A stretch of 64,000 nt of DNA, taken from positions 1 to 64,000 of the forward strand of contig CAZQDZ010000005.1 in NCBI GenBank assembly GCA_964591455.1, given 5' to 3'. Below the pieces are notes generated by a model. That model was not told the DNA's origin. It made no database searches and saw only the letters and a list, made by a program, of their open reading frames with translations. The translations under genes and the position numbers were made by a program. Source of the DNA: RFSX01 sp964591455 (GTDB lineage Bacteria > Bacteroidota > Bacteroidia > Chitinophagales > Saprospiraceae). Position 1 is the first letter of the stretch; each line of letters starts with the position of its first letter. Positions 1-8,022 of the stretch are shown piece by piece.

Positions 1-121
1 GCGCCGCCCTAGAACGGGATATCTATGATTTATAATTTATTTTGGACACTTGTGGCTCAACATATAAACTCATAAGTATGAAATATATCATTTTTTCGTC
101 GTTGTACTCTATTAAAAATAA
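1..121. other. Leader region before the GH47 gene
   Basis: No gene is visible here. The stretch is very AT-rich apart from the first ten bases. A poor -7-like box (TATTTTGG) lies around 38-46 but it departs from TAnnTTTG. It probably holds the promoter of the mannosidase gene that starts at 122. Confidence 0.4.
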
Positions 122-1552
122 ATGAAGATTCCATTCTATGCATTTTTGTTCATTGCATTTTGCTCTTGCAATTTACGAGAGAAGGCGATTAATCAGCCAG
201 ACAAATCTAATTCTCCTATAGTCCTTTCTTATGATGCCGAAGACATCAAGTTTGAAACACAAAGATCGTGGCAGGCCTACAGAGAATTTGCTTGGGGATG
301 TGATGTGCTTTTACCACTTTCTAGATCATGCTTTAATTGGTACGAAGAATCACTTGGCATCTCTCCAATAGATGCGTACAGTACCCTAGCAGTAATGAAT
401 TTAGATGAAGAGGCGAAAGAAATAGAAAAGTATGCCTTGTCAAAAAAATGGGATCAAGATGTGTATGTGCAAGTCTTTGAGGTAAATATTAGAATCCTAG
501 GAGGTCTATTAGCTATTTACGACAAAACTAAAAATCCAGATATCCTTGAAAAAGCAATTGACTTTGGCAACAGACTACTACCTGCTTTTAATTCTCCGAC
601 GGGTATTCCTTATCATTCAGTTAATCTAAAAACGGGTGCTACCAGTGGAAATCATGGTGAAGGAAAAGGAAATATTATTAATACCGCTCAGGCAGCAACA
701 TATCTATTTGAATTCGGAATTTTGAGTTACTATTCTCGTAACCCTAAATACTACAATGCAGCAAAGAAAGCATCATTAGCAATCTTTAAGCGGAAATCAA
801 AAATTGGTTTGCCAGGAGACTATATCAATGTAGATACAGGTGAATGGACAAACGATTGGTCATACTTGCAAGCTGGAATGGACTCTTACTATGAATACTT
901 ATTTAAAAGCAACCTACTTTTCCCTGACCCAGAAATTGAAGAGGCATGGGGTTTTAGCTTAGAGAAGATTAATCAATATTATTCAGATGAGTATAATGGT
1001 AAACAATTTTACGCTTGTGTAAACATGCATACAGGAAAAATAGTGAAGAGATCAATGTCATTGTATGACGCCTTTTTCCCAGCAGTTCAGGCCTTGCATG
1101 GCGACATCAAAAATGCTGAAAGAAATATGGAAACATGGGATTGGCTTTGGAATAAGTATGGACTGCTTCCTACACGTTACTTATATGAAGCAGATTCTAT
1201 AGAATACGCCAATTCTGAGCTCAATCCAGAAATAATAGAATCGGCATACTATCTGCACCAGATTACAGGAAAGCCTTTATACTTAAACATGTTATATAAA
1301 TATTGGAATGATATGAATAATTGCTGTCGAAATGATGCGGCATTTAATTCAGTGGAAGATATCCGAACGATGGAGGCCAAGGATTATTTAGCAACATATT
1401 TTTATGCTGAAACACTGAAATACTTCTACCTTGCTGTAGTAGAAAAGGATATTTTTGATTTTGATAAATATGTTTTTAATACCGAAGCACATCCCTTCCT
1501 AAAAAGCAATTTTGACAGTGAAAAAGCTAAAAGATATTTGAATATAAACTGA
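122..1552 (+). CDS. GH47-family alpha-mannosidase lipoprotein
   Basis: Predicted class I alpha-1,2-mannosidase of glycoside hydrolase family 47, an inverting, calcium-dependent family best known from eukaryotic ER and Golgi enzymes and EDEM. The N-terminus is a lipoprotein signal with the lipobox FCSC (Cys16), so the enzyme is probably anchored in the outer membrane or periplasm. Family landmarks appear in order: SPIDAYSTLAVM (~81-92), FEVNIRILGGLL with the general-acid Glu120, MDSYYEYLFK with Asp254, NPEIIES with Glu370, the helix ETLKYFYL (~430), and the calcium-binding NTEAHPF with Thr454. All expected catalytic positions are present, so it looks active. The length (476 aa) fits a bare catalytic domain. 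The stop codon abuts the next start, so it is translationally linked to two membrane bPH2 proteins, which is an unusual partnership. The mannoside substrate is unknown. Confidence 0.88.
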   Translation: MKIPFYAFLFIAFCSCNLREKAINQPDKSNSPIVLSYDAEDIKFETQRSWQAYREFAWGCDVLLPLSRSCFNWYEESLGISPIDAYSTLAVMNLDEEAKEIEKYALSKKWDQDVYVQVFEVNIRILGGLLAIYDKTKNPDILEKAIDFGNRLLPAFNSPTGIPYHSVNLKTGATSGNHGEGKGNIINTAQAATYLFEFGILSYYSRNPKYYNAAKKASLAIFKRKSKIGLPGDYINVDTGEWTNDWSYLQAGMDSYYEYLFKSNLLFPDPEIEEAWGFSLEKINQYYSDEYNGKQFYACVNMHTGKIVKRSMSLYDAFFPAVQALHGDIKNAERNMETWDWLWNKYGLLPTRYLYEADSIEYANSELNPEIIESAYYLHQITGKPLYLNMLYKYWNDMNNCCRNDAAFNSVEDIRTMEAKDYLATYFYAETLKYFYLAVVEKDIFDFDKYVFNTEAHPFLKSNFDSEKAKRYLNIN

Positions 1553-2125
1553 ATGCACCCATTTTATAACCAACAAATAGATATTGCCTCCCTTCCCAAG
1601 ATGGAAGACCTAGAAATGCAGGGATTAGAATCCTCTTATAAAAGTGTGTTACTTATTATCAGAACGATTATCACCTTGATTTTTTTGATAGCGGTGGTGT
1701 TATTATTTGTAGTGCCTATAGAGGACAAACCAGATTTGGCGCCTTGGATAGGATTAGCCTTATTTATTTTTATTACGATAATTGGCTATACAAGTACTAT
1801 CAAGGGGTTCTACAATAAGAAGTATGCCCTCAGAGAGAAAGATATCGTCTATCATTCAGGTTGGCTATGGCAACAGACGACGATTGCGCCATTTAATAGA
1901 GTGCAGCATGTGAGTATAGACCAGGGTCCAATAGAACGACAATTTGGATTATCGAAGCTTAAGATTTTCACAGCGGGTGGGGGTGCCAGTGATATGAGTA
2001 TTCCTGGTCTAGATCCAGAGACGGCCAATGCACTCAAAGAATATATTGTCTCGAAGACCTCCAGCATAGATGTCAATAAGGACAAAGTAACTGTACCACT
2101 TTCAGAAAGCGCGGAAGAGGAATAG
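1553..2125 (+). CDS. bPH2 (YdbS-like) membrane protein
   Basis: Small membrane protein with one bacterial pleckstrin-homology-like domain (bPH2, formerly DUF304), like Bacillus YdbS. Two transmembrane helices lie at about residues 30-52 and 62-82. The bPH2 strands follow, with IVYHSGWLWQQTTIAPFNRVQ at about 96-116 and an 'FGLSKLKIFTAGG' core at about 130-143. It starts directly after the stop of the mannosidase gene and its own stop abuts the next gene, a YdbT-like protein. YdbS and YdbT work as a pair; in Bacillus they are tied to resistance to secreted antimicrobial compounds. A link to glycan processing here is inference from gene order only. Confidence 0.85.
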   Translation: MHPFYNQQIDIASLPKMEDLEMQGLESSYKSVLLIIRTIITLIFLIAVVLLFVVPIEDKPDLAPWIGLALFIFITIIGYTSTIKGFYNKKYALREKDIVYHSGWLWQQTTIAPFNRVQHVSIDQGPIERQFGLSKLKIFTAGGGASDMSIPGLDPETANALKEYIVSKTSSIDVNKDKVTVPLSESAEEE

Positions 2126-3670
2126 ATGCCAGAGCACAGAAGCATACCTGAAGGACTAGGCAGTCCAATGCGGCAGTCCTACGTGGCCGTCTTGCTCATC
2201 GCTTACAAATTGTATAAGTTACTCATCAGACAGTTATTTCCATTCATCCTTATTTTTCTTTTTGGTGGAGGATCATCTAATAAGCGGAGCTTTCTTTTTT
2301 ACACCATATTGGTCGTCGCTGTTTTAGGTTTTATCTTTAGTATCATCGCCTTCCTCAAGTATTATTTCTGGTTGGAAGATGGAAAGCTAATTATACATAG
2401 CGGCGTATTCAAGAAGACGAAGACTGAGATTCCGTTCGATAGGATACAATCTGTCAACTTTGAGCAGAATGTTATTCACCGAGCCTTTAATGTGGTCATG
2501 CTTAATATGGATACGGCAGGTAGTGCAGGAACGGAACTTCAGATTAATGCACTCAATAGGGAGACGGCACAGCAAATCAGTGATTATATAATTGCTCAGA
2601 GTAGTGTCAAACAAGTTGAACCCGAGGGGACCTCCGCGGAGAAAGAAATTGCAGAGAAAAAGAAAGAAATATTCCACTTACCCATAGCCCAATTGCTCAA
2701 GGTGGGAATCACAGAAAATCACCTGAGGTCTGGTGGTATTATCATTTTATTTTTCATTTGGATCTTTGATAATCTTCGAGAAGTTGGAATCGACATTGAA
2801 GCTAAAATTGAAGAACAATTTCAAGTTCAAATGCAGGAAGGTGACATCTCCTTCACAGAGGTTATACAGACAGGACTCTTTTTAGTCGTTAGTCTGATTT
2901 TGCTCTTTGTAATTGTGTCTTTTCTGATTTCCCTTATAAGGACAGTGCTCATCTATTATAACCTGAAGATGCTGAGGCTCGCGGATGGTTTTGTAGTTAT
3001 ATCAGGTTTACTCAACAGGAAAGAACATGCCGCCAAAGATTCTAAAATACAAGTCTTTAGTTGGTCTCAGAATCTCTTACAGAAGTGGTCTAAAATATAT
3101 GAAGTGGGCATGAAGCAGGCCTCCAGTGTGGCCGCAATGAAAAAAAGTCATATTCGTGTAAAAGGATTAGAGTGGGAAAATGTCAGAGATACACAGGCCT
3201 ATTTATTTAAAGACACTTTAACGGAGTTGGCTGAGATGCCTTTATATGGTGTCCACAAGTATTACCGATTTAAAAGAGTTTACTACTGGAGTATTTTTCT
3301 TTTGCCTGTCATTATTGGCAGCTATTATGCAGGTGCGATAAAGTTTCTCATAGGTGCTAGTCTTTTTTATATCTATGGGTTGTTAAGCAGTTTCCTATCC
3401 TATCGTAAGAAGAAGTGGGGTATCTCAGACAATGCTTTGGTAGTGAGGGGTGGGGTATTCGGTCACAGCGCTTCTATGATGGAACTTTACAAAGTCCAAA
3501 ACGTGAGGAAAAGAAGTACGCCATTTCAACGGAGAAGATCTCTGGCTACCTTAGACGTTTTTTCTGCCTCAGGTAAGATTTCATTGCCAGAAATTTCAGA
3601 CCAGTTGGCCACTGATATGCAAAACTATATTGCTTATAAGGTGGAGAGTAGTCGTAAGAGTTGGATGTAG
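2126..3670 (+). CDS. YdbT-like membrane protein with repeated bPH2 domains
   Basis: Partner of the preceding bPH2 protein. It has paired transmembrane segments (~33-50 and 55-75, ~205-220, ~250-275, ~385-420) separated by bPH2-type domains. The first domain (~80-160) carries LIIHSGVFKKTKTEIPFDRIQ, the second follows ~285 (FVVISGLLNRKE) and the third ~435 (LVVRGGVFGHSASMMELYKVQ). This three-domain layout and the 514-aa length match YdbT. The start ATG follows the previous stop without a gap, so the three genes from position 122 form one tightly coupled transcript. No enzyme activity is known for the family. Confidence 0.85.
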   Translation: MPEHRSIPEGLGSPMRQSYVAVLLIAYKLYKLLIRQLFPFILIFLFGGGSSNKRSFLFYTILVVAVLGFIFSIIAFLKYYFWLEDGKLIIHSGVFKKTKTEIPFDRIQSVNFEQNVIHRAFNVVMLNMDTAGSAGTELQINALNRETAQQISDYIIAQSSVKQVEPEGTSAEKEIAEKKKEIFHLPIAQLLKVGITENHLRSGGIIILFFIWIFDNLREVGIDIEAKIEEQFQVQMQEGDISFTEVIQTGLFLVVSLILLFVIVSFLISLIRTVLIYYNLKMLRLADGFVVISGLLNRKEHAAKDSKIQVFSWSQNLLQKWSKIYEVGMKQASSVAAMKKSHIRVKGLEWENVRDTQAYLFKDTLTELAEMPLYGVHKYYRFKRVYYWSIFLLPVIIGSYYAGAIKFLIGASLFYIYGLLSSFLSYRKKKWGISDNALVVRGGVFGHSASMMELYKVQNVRKRSTPFQRRRSLATLDVFSASGKISLPEISDQLATDMQNYIAYKVESSRKSWM

Positions 3671-3710
3671 AAGCTAGAAAGGAGCGCCTTTAGTTAGGGG
3701 CATAAAAAAA

Positions 3711-3735
3711 CCCCGTAGATGGAACATCTCCGGGG
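3711..3735 (-). terminator. Hairpin with T-tract only on the minus strand
   Basis: CCCCG-T-AGATG / GAA / CATCT-C-CGGGG forms an 11-position stem with one mismatch. Seven A residues at 3704-3710 lie on its left, so read leftward it is a hairpin followed by T7, a good intrinsic terminator. Read rightward, after the bPH2 operon, there is no T-run. A GGGG at 3697-3700 could pair with the left CCCC and compete with the stem. Confidence 0.5.
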
Positions 3736-3865
3736 TGATAGAATATTTAAGGGTGTTAAAGTCAAGTCAAATATATTTCTAATATTACATTGCATGCTTG
3801 TTTATGTCTCTTTAATGCAAACGATCTGTCAATAAAACGTACCACCGATAAATTTTTAACACTTT

Positions 3866-4003
3866 ATGAAGCTAATTGTACTTGGAATCTTGATTTACTT
3901 CGGTTATCGTTTGGTCTCTCCACCCAATGACAGACAACTAGGTGACAAAAACAAAAAGGCGCTGGAGGACGATGACTACATTGACTTCGAAGAAATAGAC
4001 TAA
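3866..4003 (+). CDS. Small DUF4834-like membrane-anchored protein
   Basis: A 45-residue reading frame. It starts MKLIVLGILIYFGYRL, a single hydrophobic helix, and ends in a strongly acidic tail DDDYIDFEEID. This layout (short N-terminal helix, variable polar linker, terminal 'YxDxEEID') is what I recall for the Bacteroidota family DUF4834, whose function is unknown. The gene sits 19 bases before the RluA-type gene in the same direction, so the two probably share a transcript. Too short for many automatic callers. Confidence 0.65.
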   Translation: MKLIVLGILIYFGYRLVSPPNDRQLGDKNKKALEDDDYIDFEEID

Positions 4004-4022
4004 GACTAACCAATAATGACAA

Positions 4023-4706
4023 ATGGCAGTCACTTTACCTAAGATATCTTTCAAATCGAAGGATTATTTCATAATCAATAAATCAGCAGGCAGTCTGTCG
4101 CAGCAAGCTGATGGTGGCGAGCTGGGCCTACAAGAAATTCTCAAAGAAAAGAATCCACATTGTCATTTACTTTCCCGAATAGACAGACCCGTAAGTGGCA
4201 CTATGATTTTTTCTCTGTCTACTAAGTTTCGTACGCATTACTTGAAGCAACAAAATAAGGGGCAAGTGCTAAAGGAGTATTTGGCAATAGTAGAAGGGCA
4301 GGTAAAACCACCCCAATCGCAATTTGAAACGGTTACTCACTACTTTCAGCATCATCAGAAGTCAAGAAAAGCACACATTTTTTCTAAGGAGAATCAGGGG
4401 AAGAAGGTTGAGTTAGAATATAAAGTCTTTTACTCTTTGGATAATTATTCCGTATTGCTTGTACGCTTGTATCAAGGTAAATTCCACCAAATCAGGGCTC
4501 AGTTGGCCCATATAGGGCACCCAGTCAAAGGAGATGTCAAGTATGGCGCTCGACGACGTAATCCCAACAGACATATCCATTTACATTCATATCAAATCAG
4601 CTTTCAGGATATGAAATCAAACCAAGTATCGCACCATGTACTTCCTCCAGAAGATGATACCTTGTGGCAAATCGTCACTGAACAGTTGCAAGCGAGTGAT
4701 AAATAA
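4023..4706 (+). CDS. RluA-family pseudouridine synthase
   Basis: Converts a uridine in rRNA or tRNA to pseudouridine. The catalytic motif is SRIDRPVSGTM with Asp54 (RluA family HRLDxxxSG; the usual His is replaced by Ser). KEYLAIVEGQV (~85-95) and the C-terminal GKFHQIRAQLAHIGHPVKGD segment are family signatures. At 227 aa it is a compact form without an N-terminal S4 RNA-binding domain, so the exact target uridine cannot be predicted. The next gene, thiL, follows after 30 bases in the same direction. Confidence 0.9.
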   Translation: MAVTLPKISFKSKDYFIINKSAGSLSQQADGGELGLQEILKEKNPHCHLLSRIDRPVSGTMIFSLSTKFRTHYLKQQNKGQVLKEYLAIVEGQVKPPQSQFETVTHYFQHHQKSRKAHIFSKENQGKKVELEYKVFYSLDNYSVLLVRLYQGKFHQIRAQLAHIGHPVKGDVKYGARRRNPNRHIHLHSYQISFQDMKSNQVSHHVLPPEDDTLWQIVTEQLQASDK

Positions 4707-4736
4707 TACCTTTGAGCTGATTCAAAACTTACACAG

Positions 4737-5786
4737 ATGAATAAAAAAGACCAGCAATTTACTGATGTAAATACATTAGGAGAATTTGGGTTGATAGAAA
4801 CTTTAACGGCACCATTTGATCTCACACATGAATCCTCTCTCAAAGGGGTAGGGGATGATGCAGCCGTTCTGAAGTATGGTGATCAGCACTTGGTAGTGTC
4901 TACAGATTTGTTGGTTGAAGGCATTCATTTTGATTTGATGTATACTCCTCTAAAGCATTTAGGCTACAAGGCAGTTATTGTGAATCTTTCTGACATCTAT
5001 GCCATGAATGCTACGCCACAGCAAATCACAGTGAGCATAGCGATATCAAGCAAGTATTCAGTAGAGGCGCTGACAGAACTGTATGCAGGTATTAAGGAAG
5101 CTTGCAGATTATACAAAGTGGATCTTGTGGGTGGGGATACGACCTCGTCACCTCGTGGAATGACCATCAGTGTTACAGCAATGGGGGCAGTGGCACAAGA
5201 AAAAATAACGTATAGATCTGGGGCCAAGAAGGGAGATATATTGTGTGTGAGTGGAGATTTGGGAGCAGCCTACTTGGGATTGCAGATATTAGAACGAGAG
5301 AAGCAATTATTTATTTCTAATCCCGGCATACAACCTGACTTGGAGAATCAGCAATATCTGCTAGAAAGACAATTGAAACCAGAGGCTAGAAAAGATATGA
5401 TAGGTTACTTCGCCAAAGATGGTCTAGTGCCAACGGCGATGATTGATATTTCTGATGGCTTAGCATCGGACCTCATGCATATATGTAGGGCATCTAACGT
5501 TGGTGCATATGTGGAAGAAGCAAAGATTCCCATCCACGATGATGCACAACTAATGGCAATAAAATTTAAGATGGATCCTGCCACCACTGCACTTAATGGA
5601 GGAGAGGATTATGAATTGTTATTTACTATAGATGAAAAAGACCTAGAGAAAGTGCGATATATGCCAAGCACTTATATTATCGGAGAAATATCGGACAAGA
5701 ATGATGGAATTACTTTGCATACTACAGGTGGCAATATCCATCCTCTAAAAGCTCAAGGATGGAATCACTTTCCAGATAAAGAGTAA
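4737..5786 (+). CDS. thiL: Thiamine-monophosphate kinase
   Basis: ATP-dependent phosphorylation of thiamine monophosphate to thiamine pyrophosphate, the last step of the pathway. Signatures: the N-terminal FGLIETL, the metal-binding GVGDDAAVL (~37-45), STDLLVEGIHF (~56-66), the 'VGGDTTSSPRGMTISVTAMG' strand-loop (~134-154) and the C-terminal LNGGEDYELLFT (~288-299). The length (349 aa) is normal for the PurM/ThiL fold. I saw no TPP riboswitch-like leader in the 30-base gap after the RluA-type gene, so transcription probably comes from upstream. It converges on the lytic transglycosylase gene. Confidence 0.95.
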   Translation: MNKKDQQFTDVNTLGEFGLIETLTAPFDLTHESSLKGVGDDAAVLKYGDQHLVVSTDLLVEGIHFDLMYTPLKHLGYKAVIVNLSDIYAMNATPQQITVSIAISSKYSVEALTELYAGIKEACRLYKVDLVGGDTTSSPRGMTISVTAMGAVAQEKITYRSGAKKGDILCVSGDLGAAYLGLQILEREKQLFISNPGIQPDLENQQYLLERQLKPEARKDMIGYFAKDGLVPTAMIDISDGLASDLMHICRASNVGAYVEEAKIPIHDDAQLMAIKFKMDPATTALNGGEDYELLFTIDEKDLEKVRYMPSTYIIGEISDKNDGITLHTTGGNIHPLKAQGWNHFPDKE

Positions 5787-5789
5787 GTC

Positions 5790-5814
5790 AGTAACAATAC
5801 TCAGTATCGTTACT
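5790..5814. terminator. Inverted repeat between convergent genes
   Basis: AGTAACAATAC and GTATCGTTACT face each other with one mismatch and a very small loop, between the ends of thiL and the lytic transglycosylase gene. It overlaps the latter's stop codon. It could end transcription from both sides, but no T-run follows on either strand. Confidence 0.4.
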
Positions 5815-6922
5815 AGACTTTCACTTTGTATATTTTAGGCTTTCTGTTTTTCTGTCTGACTCTATCATACACTATGCTCTGAATGAAGTGTAGATTAGTG
5901 ATATGCTCCCTAGCTGATACAATCTTCTTTCTAAGGGCAATCAACTCTTCTTCTCTCTGTATAACCAACACTTGCTTATATGATTCTGGAGAATGTAATT
6001 CCAGATATCTATTGTAGCTAGAGCTAGGGATCGACAATTCCAGATGACCTTCATTCTTAGGGAATAATCCTGTTATGTACTTGCTATTAAGCCTCTTAAG
6101 GATTGCTTTATTAAGACCAAGTTGTTGACTTAATTTATCTAAGTTGTGACCCTTCCCATCTTTTATCATCGTCACCTCAGTCAAATCTGCATCGACTCTC
6201 TGTGGATGCAAATCATGCATATGATAGTATTTCATTAGATACATTGCAGCGATGATTCTAGGAAGATATTTCTGTGTTTCTCTTGGTAGATAATTTCTTA
6301 TAGACCAGAAATCACTTTTACCACTTCTTCTCATTGCTTTACGTACACCACCAGGCCCACAATTATAGGCTGCGATAGCCAAGGTCCAGTCGCCGAATTG
6401 CTCATATAGAGACTCCAGATAATCTAAAGCGGCATCAGTCGAAAGCACCGCGTCTTTTCTTTCATCCAAATATTTATTGACAGTAAGTCCCTGCATTTCT
6501 GCGGTAGACTTGATGAATTGCCATAGGCCTACAGCCCCAGACTTTGATCTTGCAGTAATATCTAAGTGAGACTCTACTACAGCAACATACTTTAGTTCTT
6601 CTGGTAAATTCCTTTCTTGGATTTGTTGTTCGAAAAGTGGAAAATACATGCCTACTCTGCCAAGTATCTTCTCTCCTGCTACTCTGTAAGAGACAGTATA
6701 TTCTTTTACTCTTCTGCCGACTTCTTCTGTGTATCTTAAATCAATCTCACTGGAAAGATTATTTAACCTATCCACTATAATCTGCTTGGTTACCTTAGGC
6801 ACGGGTGCCTTGTAGCCAGCAGATGCAGCTTCAGTTGTGTGAGCCATTACAGCATCAGGACACAGGATTAACGATAATATAGTAGTTATTGCCAAGGCAA
6901 TAACCAATAGAGATTTGTTCAT
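5813..6922 (-). CDS. MltD-like lytic transglycosylase
   Basis: Secreted peptidoglycan-cleaving enzyme (SLT fold, GH23). A signal peptide occupies about residues 1-27 (cleavage near VMA). The catalytic domain begins near 90. It shows the catalytic Glu117 in VAVVESHLD, then SKSGAVGLWQF, then AIAAYNCGPGGV, and the 'YLPRETQKYLPRIIAAMYL' helix typical of the MltD group. The C-terminal ~120 residues include a degraded LysM-like stretch (HNLDKLSQQLGLNKAILKRLN) and end in a basic tail. MltD normally carries clear LysM repeats, so cell-wall binding here may be weak. It reads leftward from a promoter near 7052 with a leader of roughly 120 bases. Confidence 0.9.
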   Translation of the reverse strand: MNKSLLVIALAITTILSLILCPDAVMAHTTEAASAGYKAPVPKVTKQIIVDRLNNLSSEIDLRYTEEVGRRVKEYTVSYRVAGEKILGRVGMYFPLFEQQIQERNLPEELKYVAVVESHLDITARSKSGAVGLWQFIKSTAEMQGLTVNKYLDERKDAVLSTDAALDYLESLYEQFGDWTLAIAAYNCGPGGVRKAMRRSGKSDFWSIRNYLPRETQKYLPRIIAAMYLMKYYHMHDLHPQRVDADLTEVTMIKDGKGHNLDKLSQQLGLNKAILKRLNSKYITGLFPKNEGHLELSIPSSSYNRYLELHSPESYKQVLVIQREEELIALRKKIVSAREHITNLHFIQSIVYDRVRQKNRKPKIYKVKV

Positions 6923-6979
6923 GGAATTAAAAAGTTTGCAATAAATTGCGTTATCAGTTTTGGATTCAAAATTTGCTTT

Positions 6980-6997
6980 GGATTTACATCTAAATCC
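6980..6997. repeat. Perfect 7-bp inverted repeat in a leader
   Basis: GGATTTA-CATC-TAAATCC is an exact inverted repeat with a four-base loop. It lies about 60 bases before the lytic transglycosylase start, inside its predicted 5' leader. It could be an RNA stem-loop or a binding site for a dimeric regulator. Confidence 0.45.
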
Positions 6998-7051
6998 GTG
7001 ATATTATTCTATTTACACATTAAAAATATCATAATATGTAAAACGGGAGCG

Positions 7052-7059
7052 CAAAGGTA
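7052..7059 (-). promoter_or_regulatory. -7 box TACCTTTG for the lytic transglycosylase
   Basis: On the minus strand the eight bases read TACCTTTG, an exact match to the Bacteroidota consensus TAnnTTTG. A GTTGC about 20 bases upstream could be the -33 element. It would give a leader of about 120-130 bases for the leftward lytic transglycosylase gene. Confidence 0.5.
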
Positions 7060-7339
7060 TGTGCATTTACAACACATAAGCAACACCTACACATTAAAAC
7101 ATTTTTTAATATGTAGTTATCTAGTTATCAAGATCAGTGCCAAAGTTCTTCTGTTGGCCACATTTAACCTTGATTCTCGCTTTGTTTTAAAGAATAGAAG
7201 TTGTTTTTTCTTAGAATTAAGCGTTGGATAAGAGAAACTTATAAAGACAGCTATTTGTCATCCCAATTTGGGATTTTAATACTTTTATAACAAATTAGGC
7301 GCTTCTGTAGAAGGATTACTGTAGGATTCATTTAATTGG

Positions 7340-7480
7340 AGAGCGGAGTAGTAGTCTTTTGCTTTTGTACACTATTGGACAATTTTGAATCATCAGTAGG
7401 TTTTGGAAGGGATCGAGATAACAGGAAAGCCAGCCAACTGGCTAATCCTGTAAAGAAATTGCTTTTGTACATTCTGAAAT
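7340..7480 (-). pseudogene. Decayed 3' fragment of a gatA-like amidase
   Basis: On the minus strand, broken frames give MYKSNFFTGLAS, then after a one-base frameshift LAGFPVISIPSK, then after another shift PTDDSKLSNSVQ. These match, in order, the C-terminal part of GatA amidases (typical MYLxDIFTVLA-LAGFPAISIPS-). They also match the intact gatA at 10317-11729 (YLADIYTVLASLSGFPAISIPSK). Over the 51 bases around 7403-7452, about four fifths of positions agree with the intact gene, with one base missing. There is no start and no catalytic half. It is either a duplicated or displaced gatA 3' end, or the relic of another amidase; the orientation is the same as intact gatA. Confidence 0.7.
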
Positions 7481-7481
7481 C

Positions 7482-7616
7482 CTATTTTTTCTTCCTCGTA
7501 CTTTTTGAAGGTTTTAATGAAGGAGTATTTCCAGGAGTGCATTTGTTGTCTCTTTGACGCCTGTCTGGTTTTCCTGTCGATTTGGCCTTTCTTTTTGGCC
7601 CTGGTTTAAGTCCCAT
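7482..7616 (-). CDS. Small Lys/Arg-rich ORF, doubtful
   Basis: A 44-residue frame beginning MGLKPGPKRK and ending STRKKK, about 40 percent Lys and Arg. I recognise no family. It ends where the amidase remnant begins and shares its frame across the stop codon. Its last ~15 residues could therefore be degenerate amidase sequence (NTP...; compare TTP in GatA) rather than a gene. No clear promoter or ribosome site is visible. It may be a chance frame in decaying DNA. Confidence 0.25.
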   Translation of the reverse strand: MGLKPGPKRKAKSTGKPDRRQRDNKCTPGNTPSLKPSKSTRKKK

Positions 7617-7651
7617 AATTGTACTATTTATAAAAGTTAGTGGAATATATT

Positions 7652-8011
7652 TCAGACTGCACTATAAACTAATAGTGTATCGATGTCTGTATTTAAGGTT
7701 ATTAATTTCTTCCAATTTTCTGGTATATCATTGTCGGTCAATTTCTCATAACCGCAACAATCATATTCTCTTATCGTCTTTTCTTGTACTTCAGGAATAT
7801 CTATGTATCTGAAAATTTTGACTGTGCTTTTGATGTTTCTTTTGCAGAAGTTATTACTATCTATATATCCAATTAGGTTGCCATCTGTATTTAGTGTTAC
7901 TATCATTTGGGACATCCTACTGTAATGGTATGAATATGGTTTTTCCTCTTCATACAAGGCCTTTAGAAAAGGAATGACTTCATGGATAAGAATTCTATAG
8001 TCGTTTAGCAT
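7652..8011 (-). CDS. Hypothetical protein, 119 aa
   Basis: Not recognised. A soluble, slightly acidic protein with no signal peptide or transmembrane helix. It has several aromatic residues (SYHYSRM ~27-33), a cysteine pair in YDCCGYEKL (~83-91) and a beta-like segment MIVTLNTDGNLIGYI (~36-50). It is the third of three leftward genes with 10-11 base gaps (8596 to 7652), so it is probably co-transcribed with the predicted nuclease. Its presence in a compact islet opposite an XRE-ImmA/PIN pair suggests an accessory role, but no function can be assigned. Confidence 0.55.
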   Translation of the reverse strand: MLNDYRILIHEVIPFLKALYEEEKPYSYHYSRMSQMIVTLNTDGNLIGYIDSNNFCKRNIKSTVKIFRYIDIPEVQEKTIREYDCCGYEKLTDNDIPENWKKLITLNTDIDTLLVYSAV

Positions 8012-8022
8012 ATTTATATATT

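Larger units (their letters stand above)
6923..7651. other. Gene-poor stretch with amidase remnant
   Basis: No intact known gene. It holds the leader and promoter of the lytic transglycosylase (6923-7060), featureless AT-rich DNA (7060-7335), a decayed amidase fragment (about 7340-7480) and one small basic minus-strand frame (7482-7616). Open frames on the plus strand here lack start context and known motifs and run antisense to the remnant. Confidence 0.6.

Noticed and set aside
4707..4736. TPP riboswitch before thiL
   Set aside because: The gap is only 30 bases and lacks the conserved aptamer sequence; thiL is also not usually controlled this way.
6998..7812. Three plus-strand open frames (6998-7231, 7336-7557, 7582-7812)
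   Set aside because: No family features or start context; the second and third run antisense to the amidase remnant and to the better-supported 119-aa gene.
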